Source: Leptoclinus maculatus (Eukaryota; Chordata; Actinopteri; Perciformes; Stichaeidae). From it: 64,000 nt of DNA. Positions 49,980 to 60,530 of this stretch are shown one piece after another. The notes under the pieces were generated by a model, which worked only from the letters and a program-made list of their open reading frames with translations, was not told where the DNA came from and made no database searches. A program made the position numbers and the translations under genes. The stretch's first letter is position 1, and every line of letters begins with the position of its first letter. The DNA lies in the NCBI GenBank assembly GCA_032191485.1, contig JAVDOI010000003.1, positions 11,284,986-11,348,985 of the forward strand. The letters are read 5' to 3'.

Positions 49980-51399
49980 ATGGAGAGATTAGAAGCTACA
50001 TCAGAGCTCCAGTCACGACTGTCGTCCCTCTCCTTCTCGTCGTTCCCCGGAATAACAGCCAAACAGAGCGACAACAGACCGCTCGACAGGTAGCCTGTTG
50101 CTGCAGAAAGTGCCGCTTATACAGCGACTGTAAGGAAACGCGTTGCTAGTTATACTCCTTGCATCCTGAATGTCTTCTCTATTTACATATTGTGATGTAT
50201 TTCTTTTTTTTTTGCTGGCATATACCATCTGCTCTTCAGGCTCCCGAACACAGACCTTTCACAGAGCTGCACCCAATCCAAAAACCAAGCTGATATGGAG
50301 GAAACCAAGGGGGATTCAGGGCAACAATCTGAGGTATTTAAGTATGTCGGACGAGCTGCCAATGAGTGGCAATAAACAGGGATATGTAGTGCAATAGGAT
50401 ATGATTTCTCAGCTATAATATCAGTGTTGTGTTTGTGTGCTTTTTGAGGGTAATGCAGCGGCCCCTGCAGAGCTGGCCCCGGGGGGAGGAGGCGAGGAGA
50501 ACAACAGTGCTGGGAGTTGTCAGCCCTCCGCTGAGATGAAAGGTGAGGGCCTGCAGAGTGTGCCATCATAACTGCTGCTTTGCTTTATCTTTGATTTGGA
50601 TTCAGAGGTTTCATAAATCTTTTAATACAAGCGTTAAAAACCTCAGGTTTATCTAAGCCAGATAAATGATTATCAAAGTTGCCGTTATGCTCTTTGTGGA
50701 CACATTGCCATTTTGTGCCTCCTGACGGCAGCCCAGATGCCGCCCCTGAAACCCCCAACAACGTGGACATCTGCTGCAGTGAAGGAGCTGAAAGCAAAGC
50801 TTCGAACGGAGGATGACAGCGTGGTGACGGTGTACCGAGGCGACATCATGACAGTCCACGTGCCCACTGTGCCCGAGGCCAAAAAAGTGTGCTGGGAGTT
50901 TGCTACAGACGGTTATGACATTGGCTTCGGCATTTATTTTGACTGGACTCCTGTCACAAGCCGGTCCATCACTGTGCACATCAGCGAGTCAAGTGATGAC
51001 GAAGACGAAGAGGAGGAGCTGGGAGGTCAGTCACTGTAGTGTTTGCAATTCAGAGTGTAAAGCGGCCTAAATGTGTCATTCTATAAAACATATATCAGTC
51101 GTTGTGTTTTTATACGTTTTCCTCCAGCTGGGACCTGAGGCAGGGTGTTTGACTTTGTGCCGTATGTGATTCCTGTTGCAGGGCCCGTCGGTAACGGAGA
51201 TGTTGAGAAGGGCTCCAAAAGTCAAACCAACTCAAACTTGGCTGAAATCTTACCCGTATACCGCCAGGACAGTCACACAACCGTCCAGGGGGGGAGCCAC
51301 GACTTTCCAGGTGAAGGCACCTACCTGCTGAAGTTTGATAACTCCTACTCTCTATGGCGAAATAAAACTCTTTACTACAGAGTTTATTACACTGCCTGA
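49980..51399 (+). CDS. tmed8: TMED8, GOLD-domain protein
   Basis: TMED8 is an orphan GOLD-domain protein without the transmembrane anchor of classical p24 cargo receptors; its role is unclear. Exons 49980-50089, 50240-50333, 50449-50542, 50732-51025 and 51182-51399 sum to 810 nt, 269 residues. The N-terminal 100 residues are low-complexity and polar (SRLSSLSFSSFPG, a GGGGEE stretch). The GOLD domain begins near WTSAAVKELKAKLR and includes YRGDIMTVHVPTVPEAKKVC, WEFATDGYDIGFGIYFDW and ESSDDEDEEEE. It ends with YLLKFDNSYSLWRNKTLYYR, the usual GOLD edge. The ATG follows the acceptor by two bases in a good context (GCCATGG). It is in tandem with noxred1, as neighbouring human genes are on 14q24.3. 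Confidence 0.92.
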
Positions 51400-53740
51400 G
51401 ATGCCACTTTATGAATGTAGGATTTAAAGAAGAATACTACTCGTAAGACCGATGAACTATTTTTGATTCAGTACTTTGAAAAAGATAAAGTTATAATATA
51501 AAAGGTTAAATAGAAGCATATCTATTTTTAGCACTATCGGCTTGTGTTGCCGCATGTTGAAGTCACAATGGGATAGTTTTGAATGCAGCATCTGCTCCGA
51601 TGTCTTACTGATGGATATTTGAAGAACCCTTGCATATGTGCCATGTCCCTGTGTAAGCACTGTGCTATTTGGTCAAGTGTCCGTCATTTAACATTAATTG
51701 TCTTCGGCTGAGACATTTCTATGGTAGCAGTGATCAGGGAACACCTGCACAGAATTCATTTCACCAGGTGCTTAATCAGCAGCGCTCTAAATAAATTGTT
51801 TTGTGTGTGTACTGTGAGCGTACACCTTCTATGATTATGTTTTGTTGTTGTTGTTCAGTGTATTTATCCTTCTTCTTTGTATCGTAACTTATTTTTTGTA
51901 TCTGTGTCAAATTATATCGCGTGGAAATGGAGAATATAATTATATTATACAATGCACAGAGTTGTCTACTGTCATAGTGGTGTGTTGGTAAAAGATATAT
52001 AAGTTGAATGTACTGAAGCAAGTGGTAACCGTTTACCAGAGTGTGCTTTTTTATGACACAAATAAAAGCCATCCCTTATCACACAAAGCTCTTATTATGT
52101 AATATAGATTCAATATTTACAGTTGCCCTCCCTCCCTTTTAATTGACTGATTCAGAGGTAGCGAGCGGCTGTAATATTTACGGTAATCTAAATGCATTGT
52201 GCACAGGTCTATGTAAGTAAAGGTCAGTGTTTGTTTTTGAATCTCCCCGGTGCATTCGGCATACTTTTGATTGCGTTGCTTTGTTTCTGTCCGGTTTCTA
52301 TAATCGATGAGTCTACCACACTCACTTGTGTGCATGTTCCCAAAGATGTGTCAGACTGCTAATGCTGTATACAATGTAAAGCAACTGGTTTACTGCTTCC
52401 CATGTCTGCTGAACTGTACCTTTTACTGTACGTCATGATGACATTTGTTCCTGAAATTTATATTCTACAATAAAGAGAAGATTGACTATAGTTTTCTTTT
52501 TGATTCATTTGAGAATTGGATCAAACGTATGGAACTGTGATTAGTCGATAATAGTTTGGAAACTGAAGAGCAGTAAACATTGCAAAATGGCACTGAAGAC
52601 ATGTCATTAAGACAGCTTGTGTGTGTGTAGTCCCTCAACTAAATGTGCCTTGAGACGCCATCATCTCATAACAGTCTCAGTGCTGATCCAGGATTAGGAA
52701 GGTGGTCCCCCGTGTTTCCATCAAATTGTGGCATTAGGGGATTGATCTAATTGTTACAGAAGTGCTGATGAAACAGGTTTTATTTTCAGCTCTCCCTAAA
52801 GGCCAGTCAGACTCCTGAGTAACACCTAGTGTCCCTCACATTTTACTTGTTCCTAAATTGTTCTTGTATGATGCCACTCCAGTAGACTGATTTGATTATT
52901 TTAAAAGGTGTGGACAGGAGATATGCAGTAACTTATCGATTGTCTTGATAATTTTTGCATATATTTTTTTCCATATATACTCAGTTATGAATATATTATC
53001 TACACATGTGCAGTCAGCCAATAATTGAGTATGTAGTTTGAGGTGTTGTAATTATCTGCATTATAATGGAGGTGTATTTATTGTTTAGTCAAAAATATCA
53101 CTAAATGCACCAACAATTTATATTGGTAAATCATTTTGGGCTTCATTCTGTTTCTTTAACAATGATTTGTTTAATAATGCAAAATGCTGTTTTTCATTTA
53201 TCAACAATCAGTATATAACCACAAACAACCACAGAAATGACCATATCAGTGAATAAACAAGTATCTTGACATAGGTAACCATAAACTAAACTTACAAGCT
53301 TTTAAATATATCTATGGTCTGTATTTTTCCCTCAGAAAAATTGAAAGGCATGAACGTGATGATGTACTGGTAAAAATAAACTGGCTGCTTTCAGTAATTC
53401 CACTTAACGTTCAGCTCTTCTTTCACTTCAGCAGTTTACACAGACAAGACATTAATCAGACAAAACACATACAAAGATATACCTTTTTGTAATTTAAGTA
53501 ATTCGAGTGTACAAATAGTGCATTGTTTAAAAAATATCTGTTCAAACCATGCAGGTGTTTAACGATGGATAAACTGGTTAATTAGAAAATCAACAGTGCT
53601 GCAGTCTCAGCTGTGCGTTTTCTCGACGGCCTCGAGCTCGAATCAGCCAATCAGAAGTGACTACCGGAGCTCCAGTTTGCACCAAAGTAACGCCAGCTGC
53701 TGCTCGTGCGTTGAACTTCTTGAAGGCGACCTGAAAAGAC
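51400..53740 (+). other. tmed8 3' UTR and tmed8-Kelch intergenic
   Basis: AATAAA signals occur at 52061-52066 and 52469-52474, so tmed8 has a 0.7-1.1 kb 3' UTR. From about 52500 to 53580 the DNA is AT-rich, with no coding frame or transposon end recognised. The last 150 bp is more GC-rich and probably holds the Kelch gene promoter. Confidence 0.5.
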
Positions 53741-56700
53741 ATGGGGAGGATGAATTTTTATGTCCTTTGGTCCCTGCGTGACGCCCCCCGCCAGTTCATC
53801 AGGTAGGCTTTTAAAAATAATAATAATAATAATAATTCTGTTTTCACACCGACGCAACAATTCAAACACGCGGTATCGCCCTCTGCAGCAAATCCAACCG
53901 AAGTTGCTTTCAAGTGCACATCCCACTGCCTCTTCCCAAACACCTGGTCATCTTTGGTCTCGGAGAATGGAAATGCAGCGAGACCACAATCTCAGTAGAT
54001 GTCCTGGTCAGTGCAGAAGTACCGGCACAGAAAATTGGGACTCTCTCAGATCAAGCAAGGTATGTGAAGGAACAACATTGGCTGCACGACATATAGCGAG
54101 TCTAAATTGGTTAAAAAAAAACTTTGAATTCAGGTGCTTGACCTGGGAGGGTGACTGGAGCGCTGACATTGTCACGGTGGCAGCAGAGAGAGGCAGGAGA
54201 GGAGTTTATGGCAAGATTATTCTCACCGTGTGTGGAGAGGTAGGAGGGTTTGTATTTACTGTTCCCAGTTAATGTTGCTGCTTTAAGGAAAACAGATATT
54301 TTAAAACATACTCTCTCTCAAATACCTAACTGATATTATTAACAATATAAATATTAGCTTCCTGGATCATATTGTCACTGTTTTTTGTTTCATGCAAAGA
54401 CTTTTGACCAGCCGCTAGATAAAGCCAGTGTTTTCAGCAGTACACCTCTGGTTCAAAGGAAATGTCTGTTCCAAGAACAGCAGGATGCCACTGATCTCTC
54501 TGGCACGTTACTCCAAAGCGCTGGAAATGAAACGGTGAGATGAATGAGGTTAAAATTGTTTGGCCGTTACCTATGTTTGTTGCAACATGTCATTATTTGT
54601 CCTGCCTTGCAGATAACCCTCAACTCCTTACACTTGGGTGACAGTGTTTGCGATGCTGACATTCAAGTGAATAAAATTGACACCAGCGACTCCACTACGG
54701 GAAATAAACCCCCAGTTTGGCCGACGGTAAGAGTCCTGCTTAAAAGACTGTTGCCTGCATGTACGGGTATGTGACTTATACTGTGATGTACTCTGCAACT
54801 GAAAGGATAAGACACCCAGACGGACTGTTATTAGTAAGAGAGGCCGCCTGACATGGAGCACTGAGGACATGGACAGTCTCACACAGGACACAGAACAGGC
54901 TTCCACCGCCAAGAAAATGAGGCTGTCCAGACTGAACAGCAAAGAGGAAATGACTGTGCAGATAAAGAATGACAACAGAGGTCAGAAAACTCAACAGCTA
55001 CTGCGGTCCCTTCTGAATGCACACAATGGGGTTTTGACAGAGCTCTGGCTTTAGTTTCAGTGTCTCCATCAAAGCGCTGGAGCCATACGATGTGTCTGAG
55101 TGACCCTGACACCGCCATCCTCATTGGAGGGGAGAGTGCAGATCAAAACTACTGCGAGGACTCCCTGTGGAAGCTCGAGTTAGGTCAGTGGAGTTTGTTG
55201 AATTACTTGTGTAGGCCAAATAGGAAGCCCTGAAACATTTGCACGTTGATTGCATTTACACTGAACACGTGCTCTTTCCAGACAATGACTTCTGGTTCCC
55301 CATGAACTCCTCTGTCTCTGGACCCGTACCACCGTGTGCCCGAGGACACTCTGCGACATATGACCCAGACTCTAAGTCGGTCTTTGTGTACGGCGGCCTG
55401 AGGGAGGGCCAGCGCTACAGCGAGCTGTACATCCTAAATACCCTGACCTGGAAGTGGAAGCTTGTTACTGTGGGTTTGTTGCGAGTTACTAACATGTTTG
55501 TAGTCTTCGATTTCCTATCAAAATTCTCAAGCAGAGGTATTGAAAACGTTTTCTTTTTGGTCTGTTTTTGTGAATCGACCTCCCTTTAGGCGAAAGGGAA
55601 TGTCCCACATTTGGCATATCATTCTGCTGCCTTTTATAAGAAAGAGCTCTTTGTCTTCGGTGGAGTTCAGCCAAGTCATTCTGCGGTGGATAAATCCTGC
55701 AGCAATGCTCTGTTCATCTTTAACCCAGAGTTTGAGCTCTGGTACCAGCCCATTGTGGAAGGGGACAAACCTCTGCCTCGGTTTGGGTCAGTCTTCTTTT
55801 CCAAACTACTACAATGGATTTACTGTCATACAAATACCCCCCGCCCCCCTTTTTTAAATATTGATGCCATGTTTGTATCAAACAGACACTCAGCCACACT
55901 GATGTCCCACAAGTTGATAATATTTGGTGGACGCAAGACAGCTACCTACCTTAATGACCTCCATGTTCTGGATCTGGGTAAGATGAAGATTCTGTAGCTG
56001 CATTAGACATCAACTTTGTGTCCAGGTTTAAACTGATATTACATTTTTTATTTCTTTATGAGTGAAGGATTCATGGAATACACAGCTGTGAAGTGTGGGA
56101 ACATGCCACCCCTGCCTCGAGGGTGAGTACAGAACTAATCAACCTTGAGAAATGTCCTCGGCGTAGCCATCTGGTTTTTATATTTTTGGTGTCTTCTGAC
56201 AGACAGAACTGCATTTGAATCTAATCGGTTTTAACAGATCATCTCATGACAAAATACTATCTTTATTTAGCTCAATATGAAATAACAGTAAGTGGTTTAA
56301 ATATTATGTAGACGGGCTTTAATAGGATATTGTTATATATGAAAATATGTCCTTGCCTGTACGTGGACAGGTTTCATGCAGCTCTACCAGTTTCAGACAA
56401 CAGGATTTTAGTCAGTGGAGGTTGCAGTGCAATTGGAGCCCTGCAGGATGTACATATTTTCAACACTGGTGAGTACGTCCCTTATGCCACTTCAGTCTGA
56501 TTATATAGTAAATACAATAAGACTATCGGTGTGATCCGCTTTAGTCTATGATTGGTCAGTAAGGATAGTGTCAGTCATGTGATCCACTCTTGTGTGCAGT
56601 GAATCCTCGTGCTTTGATTTCTCCTTTTAGACACAAACATGTGGAGCCCAGTGGTGTCTCCTGTGCTTTGCTCAAAGCCTCGTGCCGGACACAGCATGAT

Positions 56701-56860
56701 AAACTCGGGCTGCTTCATCCTGACGGATGCAGAGAAGCATGAACGGGGTGAAAATGTCAGTGTCCTCTGCACGTTGCTGGTGTTTGGTGGATCAGACTGC
56801 TCCGGTACCTTCTACAACGACACCGTCAAGTGCACAGTGGAGATTCCTGGTGACAAGTGA
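53741..56860 (+). CDS. Six-Kelch-repeat protein, not assigned to a named family
   Basis: Thirteen exons (53741-53802, 53889-54059, 54134-54239, 54400-54534, 54613-54726, 54806-54980, 55061-55183, 55282-55469, 55590-55786, 55886-55977, 56068-56122, 56371-56468, 56631-56860) sum to 1746 nt, 581 residues, with all junctions in frame. The start ACATGGGGA has a strong Kozak context. The N-terminal 210 or so residues hold a beta-rich region I do not recognise (HIPLPLPKHLVIFGLGEWKC), then a Ser/Thr/acidic stretch. A basic linker KTPRRTVISKRGRL comes next. The C-terminal 290 residues are six Kelch motifs (for example AILIGGE, VFVYGGL, LFVFGGV, LIIFGGR, ILVSGGC, LLVFGGS), enough for one beta-propeller. 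No BTB or methyltransferase domain is present, which argues against KLHL, LCMT2 and similar proteins. Its function is unknown; propeller architecture suggests protein binding. Confidence 0.85.
53812..53837. repeat. (TAA)n microsatellite in the first Kelch-gene intron
   Basis: About seven AAT units begin roughly 10 bases after the donor at 53802 in an 86-bp intron. Confidence 0.85.
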
Positions 56861-57312
56861 TTCCTGGGGATTCATTCAGGACAACTGTTTTTACCATTTA
56901 TTTTTAAATAGTGGAGTCTGTGATCTGCCTGACAGAAAAATAACTGTAAAAGTCCTATTTGTTGTTTTATAATTGTTGCATGATGTAATCTGCAGTTTAG
57001 ACATTTATGGTTGTGTCCTTTTTATTCCTCCTATGAGTCTTTTTAATAATCATACATACTTCCTCCACACTGGTAATAGTGAGCTCAGAGGTTTTGCACT
57101 TTGCATAACAAATCTCTGATCTGCATGTTTTACACATTACTGTATGTCCCCTTTCTTTGTCCACCACATGTCAGTATGTATTTGAGAGTAAAGTAAAAAT
57201 GTATATCAAAAAGCCAATAAATATTTTTAACTAAAAAATGGGATCATTTTCAGAGCATTTTATTTAACAATGTACAAAGTGGCATAGCTGTCAATAAAGC
57301 TGCTGAGTTATT
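56861..57312. terminator. Convergent poly(A) region of Kelch gene and gstz1
   Basis: The Kelch gene has AATAAA at 57216-57221 on the plus strand. gstz1 has AATAAA on the minus strand at 57264-57259. The signals are 37 bp apart and face each other, so the predicted cleavage sites meet or overlap around 57235-57245. Confidence 0.65.
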
Positions 57313-59752
57313 CTATGCACGCAGATCAGCAGGTGTGTCTGGCTGACACGATGGGTTGGTCACTTTGAAAGCTTCAATCTCCATTAAGGTTTGGTTTAAC
57401 CTGTTAATGGTTGGATACTGCCCGACATCCACTTTGAACCTGTGGAGATGAAAGACAGAGGGTTCATGCGAGGGTGTTTTAAGTTAAGCAGGTTAAGCAA
57501 AGTGGGTGGTTTCATATAAACAAAAAGAAATTCATGTTGATCTCTCCTTGTTCAGGGTGATCTGAGTGTTAATGAGGTGTTTGTTGCAGTTTTTATGAAT
57601 TGTCTGATTACATACCTCTCTGCATTGTAGACTTGTGGGACCAGACAGATGTCTGCCATGGATATCTAAAAGGTAAACAAAGCAATGAGTCTAATAAAAA
57701 GTATCTGCTGTATATCACACCGTCTCCATGCTTTAATGATAGCCATGCCTCTTACCTCATCACCTACACAGTATTTCCCCGCTGTTTGCTTCAGAATGGG
57801 CTCAAGAGCTGGAAGGAAAAGGTACATAATCATATTGCAAAGGACGTCGAGTGATGAAGGCTGAGGGTGTACAGGCTTCCACCTACCTTGAAAGCCGCGA
57901 TCAATGAAGTGCTGAGCCCACTGCACCTTTTCTGCTCCGATTTTCTGAATCACGTGCAAATTCTGAAACATCCAGGAATTAATATTGTGAGGTTATATGC
58001 GTTGAGACTGTATTTTTGTATCATGTCACACCTGGGTCATTCTACAAAAACGGTGGAAGTGCCGTCACTTACTTTTGCAGACAGTAAATTCCTTTAAGTT
58101 AAATTAATAATCACAAATGATACATATTCAATAATTAAAGATTGTCCTTGCAATTATAAAACTAAATGTATTCATCTAATGTACAATGTTTAATTTTGGC
58201 AATGTTTTTAAAATCCTAAGTTCTAGGAATTGTCTTGTCACTTTTATGACCATTACATATATTAAATAGAACATTGACATTTAAAAAAAACCCATTAATA
58301 TCAAATAAATACCAGTCACACAGAATTACATAATTGGTGTTACTGCTACACAAAACACTCTTATTTTGAAATACTACACTGACCATTTGAGGTTCCTCCT
58401 GGATCAAGAGGTCCTTGGAGGAAGTGCAGTGGGCAAAGGCATTTGATAAGTCAGATGTCTTAATTTGTTTAAAATATCATGATATATGTGACAATTTTGA
58501 GCGAAGCTTTTAAGTCTGTCATTTGTGTTACTCATGTATTGGCCGCAGGGGTAAGAAACTGAACATTATAACTGGTTATATTGAACAGTTTAATGATTTT
58601 GATTTGCCTGAAAGCATGTGGTCTGACACATGGCAGCCATTTTTTTTAAATTGTAAGTTTTTCTCTATATTGTCATTGGAGTTACAGTCACTGGTGTTAC
58701 TCCTCCTGGTAACACCAGTGACATTCCTGTATAAATGAGCCACATAAAAGCTGCAGAAAGACATGAAAAATAAAAATACATTAAGCTCAATGTTTTGTGG
58801 AATCATTAAGTTTAGATGTTAGTTGATGTTATACAATAAGTTTTTTGTTTTTAAGGAGAAATGCATTTCAGCAGATCTGTACTACCTAGAGTCCACCGTT
58901 TCTGTAGAATGACCCACCTGCAGCCTGTTTTTCTGTTGGAACTGCCTGCTACAGTCTGACTCTTAATCATTGTGACTGTGCTGTTCTCACCTGCAGAGGC
59001 TGTATCCCAGAGGCAATGACATCACTTATCATCCGGACCTGGGCACGTTTCTTTGGGTCTGCGGGCAGAAGCCGAGGCCCTGGCCTGGTCTCATCGACGT
59101 ATTGGATCACAGCCAGCTGTGTGGGTAAGAAACCACTGTCAGTAGTATTTAAGTTGGTTAACTAAAACATGGTTTATATATTTGCATGGGTGAAGAGTTT
59201 GGGGACTTACTGACTGACAAAGGGTGATGCCATCGATTTCAACTGCAGGCACTTGTAGCATGGGGTTTAATTTCTTGTACTGTTCAGTAAGCTTGAGCAC
59301 ATGGAGAACAATTGTGAGACAAATACAGGATTGACATAGACTGCTCATTGCCTCATGCTAATTATCATGCAGGCATGACATTTCTGCACTGATATTGATC
59401 CTGGGAATCTATACTGTACCTGCTGACCTCCATCTTTGATGAGATTGACTGGAACTTGGTCATATTCAATACCTTTGAGAGCAAAAGCTGATGCACAAAA
59501 TGCAAATTATCAAATTGTTGTCATTGAAATGCTTTAAGTAATTGCTAAGTAGTCAGATGATGTGGCATGACTTACCAATGCGAACCCTCCAGGAGCAGGA
59601 ACTTCTGAAGTATCCATGAAGAACAGGCTGTATGAAGACAAAGAACATAACAGACCATGGTCAGTCCATTTGAAAACACTTCAGTCTCCTTGGACATAAC
59701 TTTAAGTTAAAATGTCTTGTGTCAACTGGTTCACCTTAGTTTGAGATGCCAT
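57313..59752 (-). CDS. gstz1: GSTZ1, maleylacetoacetate isomerase / glutathione transferase zeta
   Basis: GSTZ1 isomerises maleylacetoacetate to fumarylacetoacetate in tyrosine breakdown and dechlorinates alpha-haloacids, using glutathione. Nine exons on the minus strand (59752-59735, 59627-59576, 59487-59420, 59279-59211, 59116-58991, 57962-57887, 57808-57756, 57665-57616, 57439-57313) sum to 639 nt, 212 residues (human 216). The zeta-class active-site motif SSCSWRVRI lies at residues 15-23, with C17 in the catalytic position. Other markers are VEIDGITLCQSLAV, DPKKRAQVRMISD and the C-terminal QPDTPADLRA, which matches the human tail. The start exon is only 18 nt (MASQTK). The largest intron (57963-58990) contains an 882-bp TIR element. 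The gene converges on the Kelch gene and diverges from aldh6a1. Confidence 0.96.
58034..58915. mobile_element. 882-bp TIR DNA transposon (MITE-like) in gstz1 intron
   Basis: The left end GGGTCATTCTACAAAAACGG (58034) and the right end, read in reverse complement, GGGTCATTCTACAGAAACGG (58915) form inverted repeats of about 24 bp with one mismatch. The flanking four bases ACCT occur on both sides (58030-58033 and 58916-58919), a possible target duplication. Inside are AT-rich sequence, a perfect 14-bp hairpin (58687-58722) and repeated GTGTTACT motifs. No transposase frame was found. The superfamily is not assigned. Confidence 0.8.
58687..58722. repeat. Perfect 14-bp hairpin with 8-nt loop
   Basis: GTCACTGGTGTTAC and its exact reverse complement flank TCCTCCTG. 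It lies inside the 882-bp TIR element. Confidence 0.95.
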
Positions 59753-60530
59753 AGCTGTTTTTGCTCGAGTTATTCCTTAACTAGACAGAATAACTATTGC
59801 AGACCGTTTTTCTACAGTTTAACATCTCCAGCAGCCAATAGGAGGTGCTCCTAAAATCCCTCCTACCTACTCTTCCCTCCATGACTAAGCAATATCTGTC
59901 CGTCATATGGTTCACATTAAGTGCACACACACACACACACACACACACACTTAGCAAACGGCTAACAATGTCATTACAGTACCTTGGCGAGGAAAACTAA
60001 GGACAAGTGCATTGTTGTGGCTGTGATATCGTTAAGCTAAAGATGAGCTGTGTTGCTCAAACAGACATCGATTATGTCTTTCACATTTCCCAGCAAAGCA
60101 TTGTACGTTCAGTAATGTCACATGGACATAGCTCTCAGTCTGACTACAGCTAGTTTTAGCAGAGATCTTGGCCACAGTTCAGCTCTGGGTTGCATTAAGA
60201 AAAGAATAACTTCCAGCCAGCAACATGGAAGAGTGAAAAGTATTTCATCCAATGGTTAGCCGAGTTCTACCTATAAAGCGGGATTATCTAAAACGTCAAC
60301 TAGCGATTGGATGGAATGTGCCCTCAGTTGACCAATTAGGTTGCGTTCTTTATGGGAGTTCTAACATGTAGCGAATAGGAAGCCTCGGATTTGTTCAGAG
60401 CCCGCCCTACAGGTAATGCCTATCCGTGACGGACAACCCTGTCAATGTTGTCCTCGGCTCGGCTGGCCACCTGCGGAGTTGGATAAATAAAGTAGGCCTA
60501 CGTACATTCAATAAATTAATAATTCCCACC
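59753..60530. promoter_or_regulatory. gstz1/aldh6a1 divergent intergenic promoter region
   Basis: The start codons are 778 bp apart and divergent. An (AC)n microsatellite of about 14 units lies at 59922-59950. CCAAT-type motifs occur at 59833-59838 (GCCAAT), 60249-60253 (reading CCAAT) and 60330-60334 (CCAAT). No TATA box is convincing for either gene. Sharing of the promoter is inferred from the spacing. Confidence 0.5.

Noticed and set aside
53741..56860. Naming the Kelch gene as KLHDC1/2, LCMT2 or a KLHL protein
   Set aside because: It lacks BTB/BACK and methyltransferase domains, and its N-terminal region does not resemble those families; I prefer no name.
58523..58738. 71-codon frame inside the 882-bp TIR element as a transposase or host gene
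   Set aside because: Too short, no conserved motif, and interrupted by the perfect hairpin; not supported as coding.
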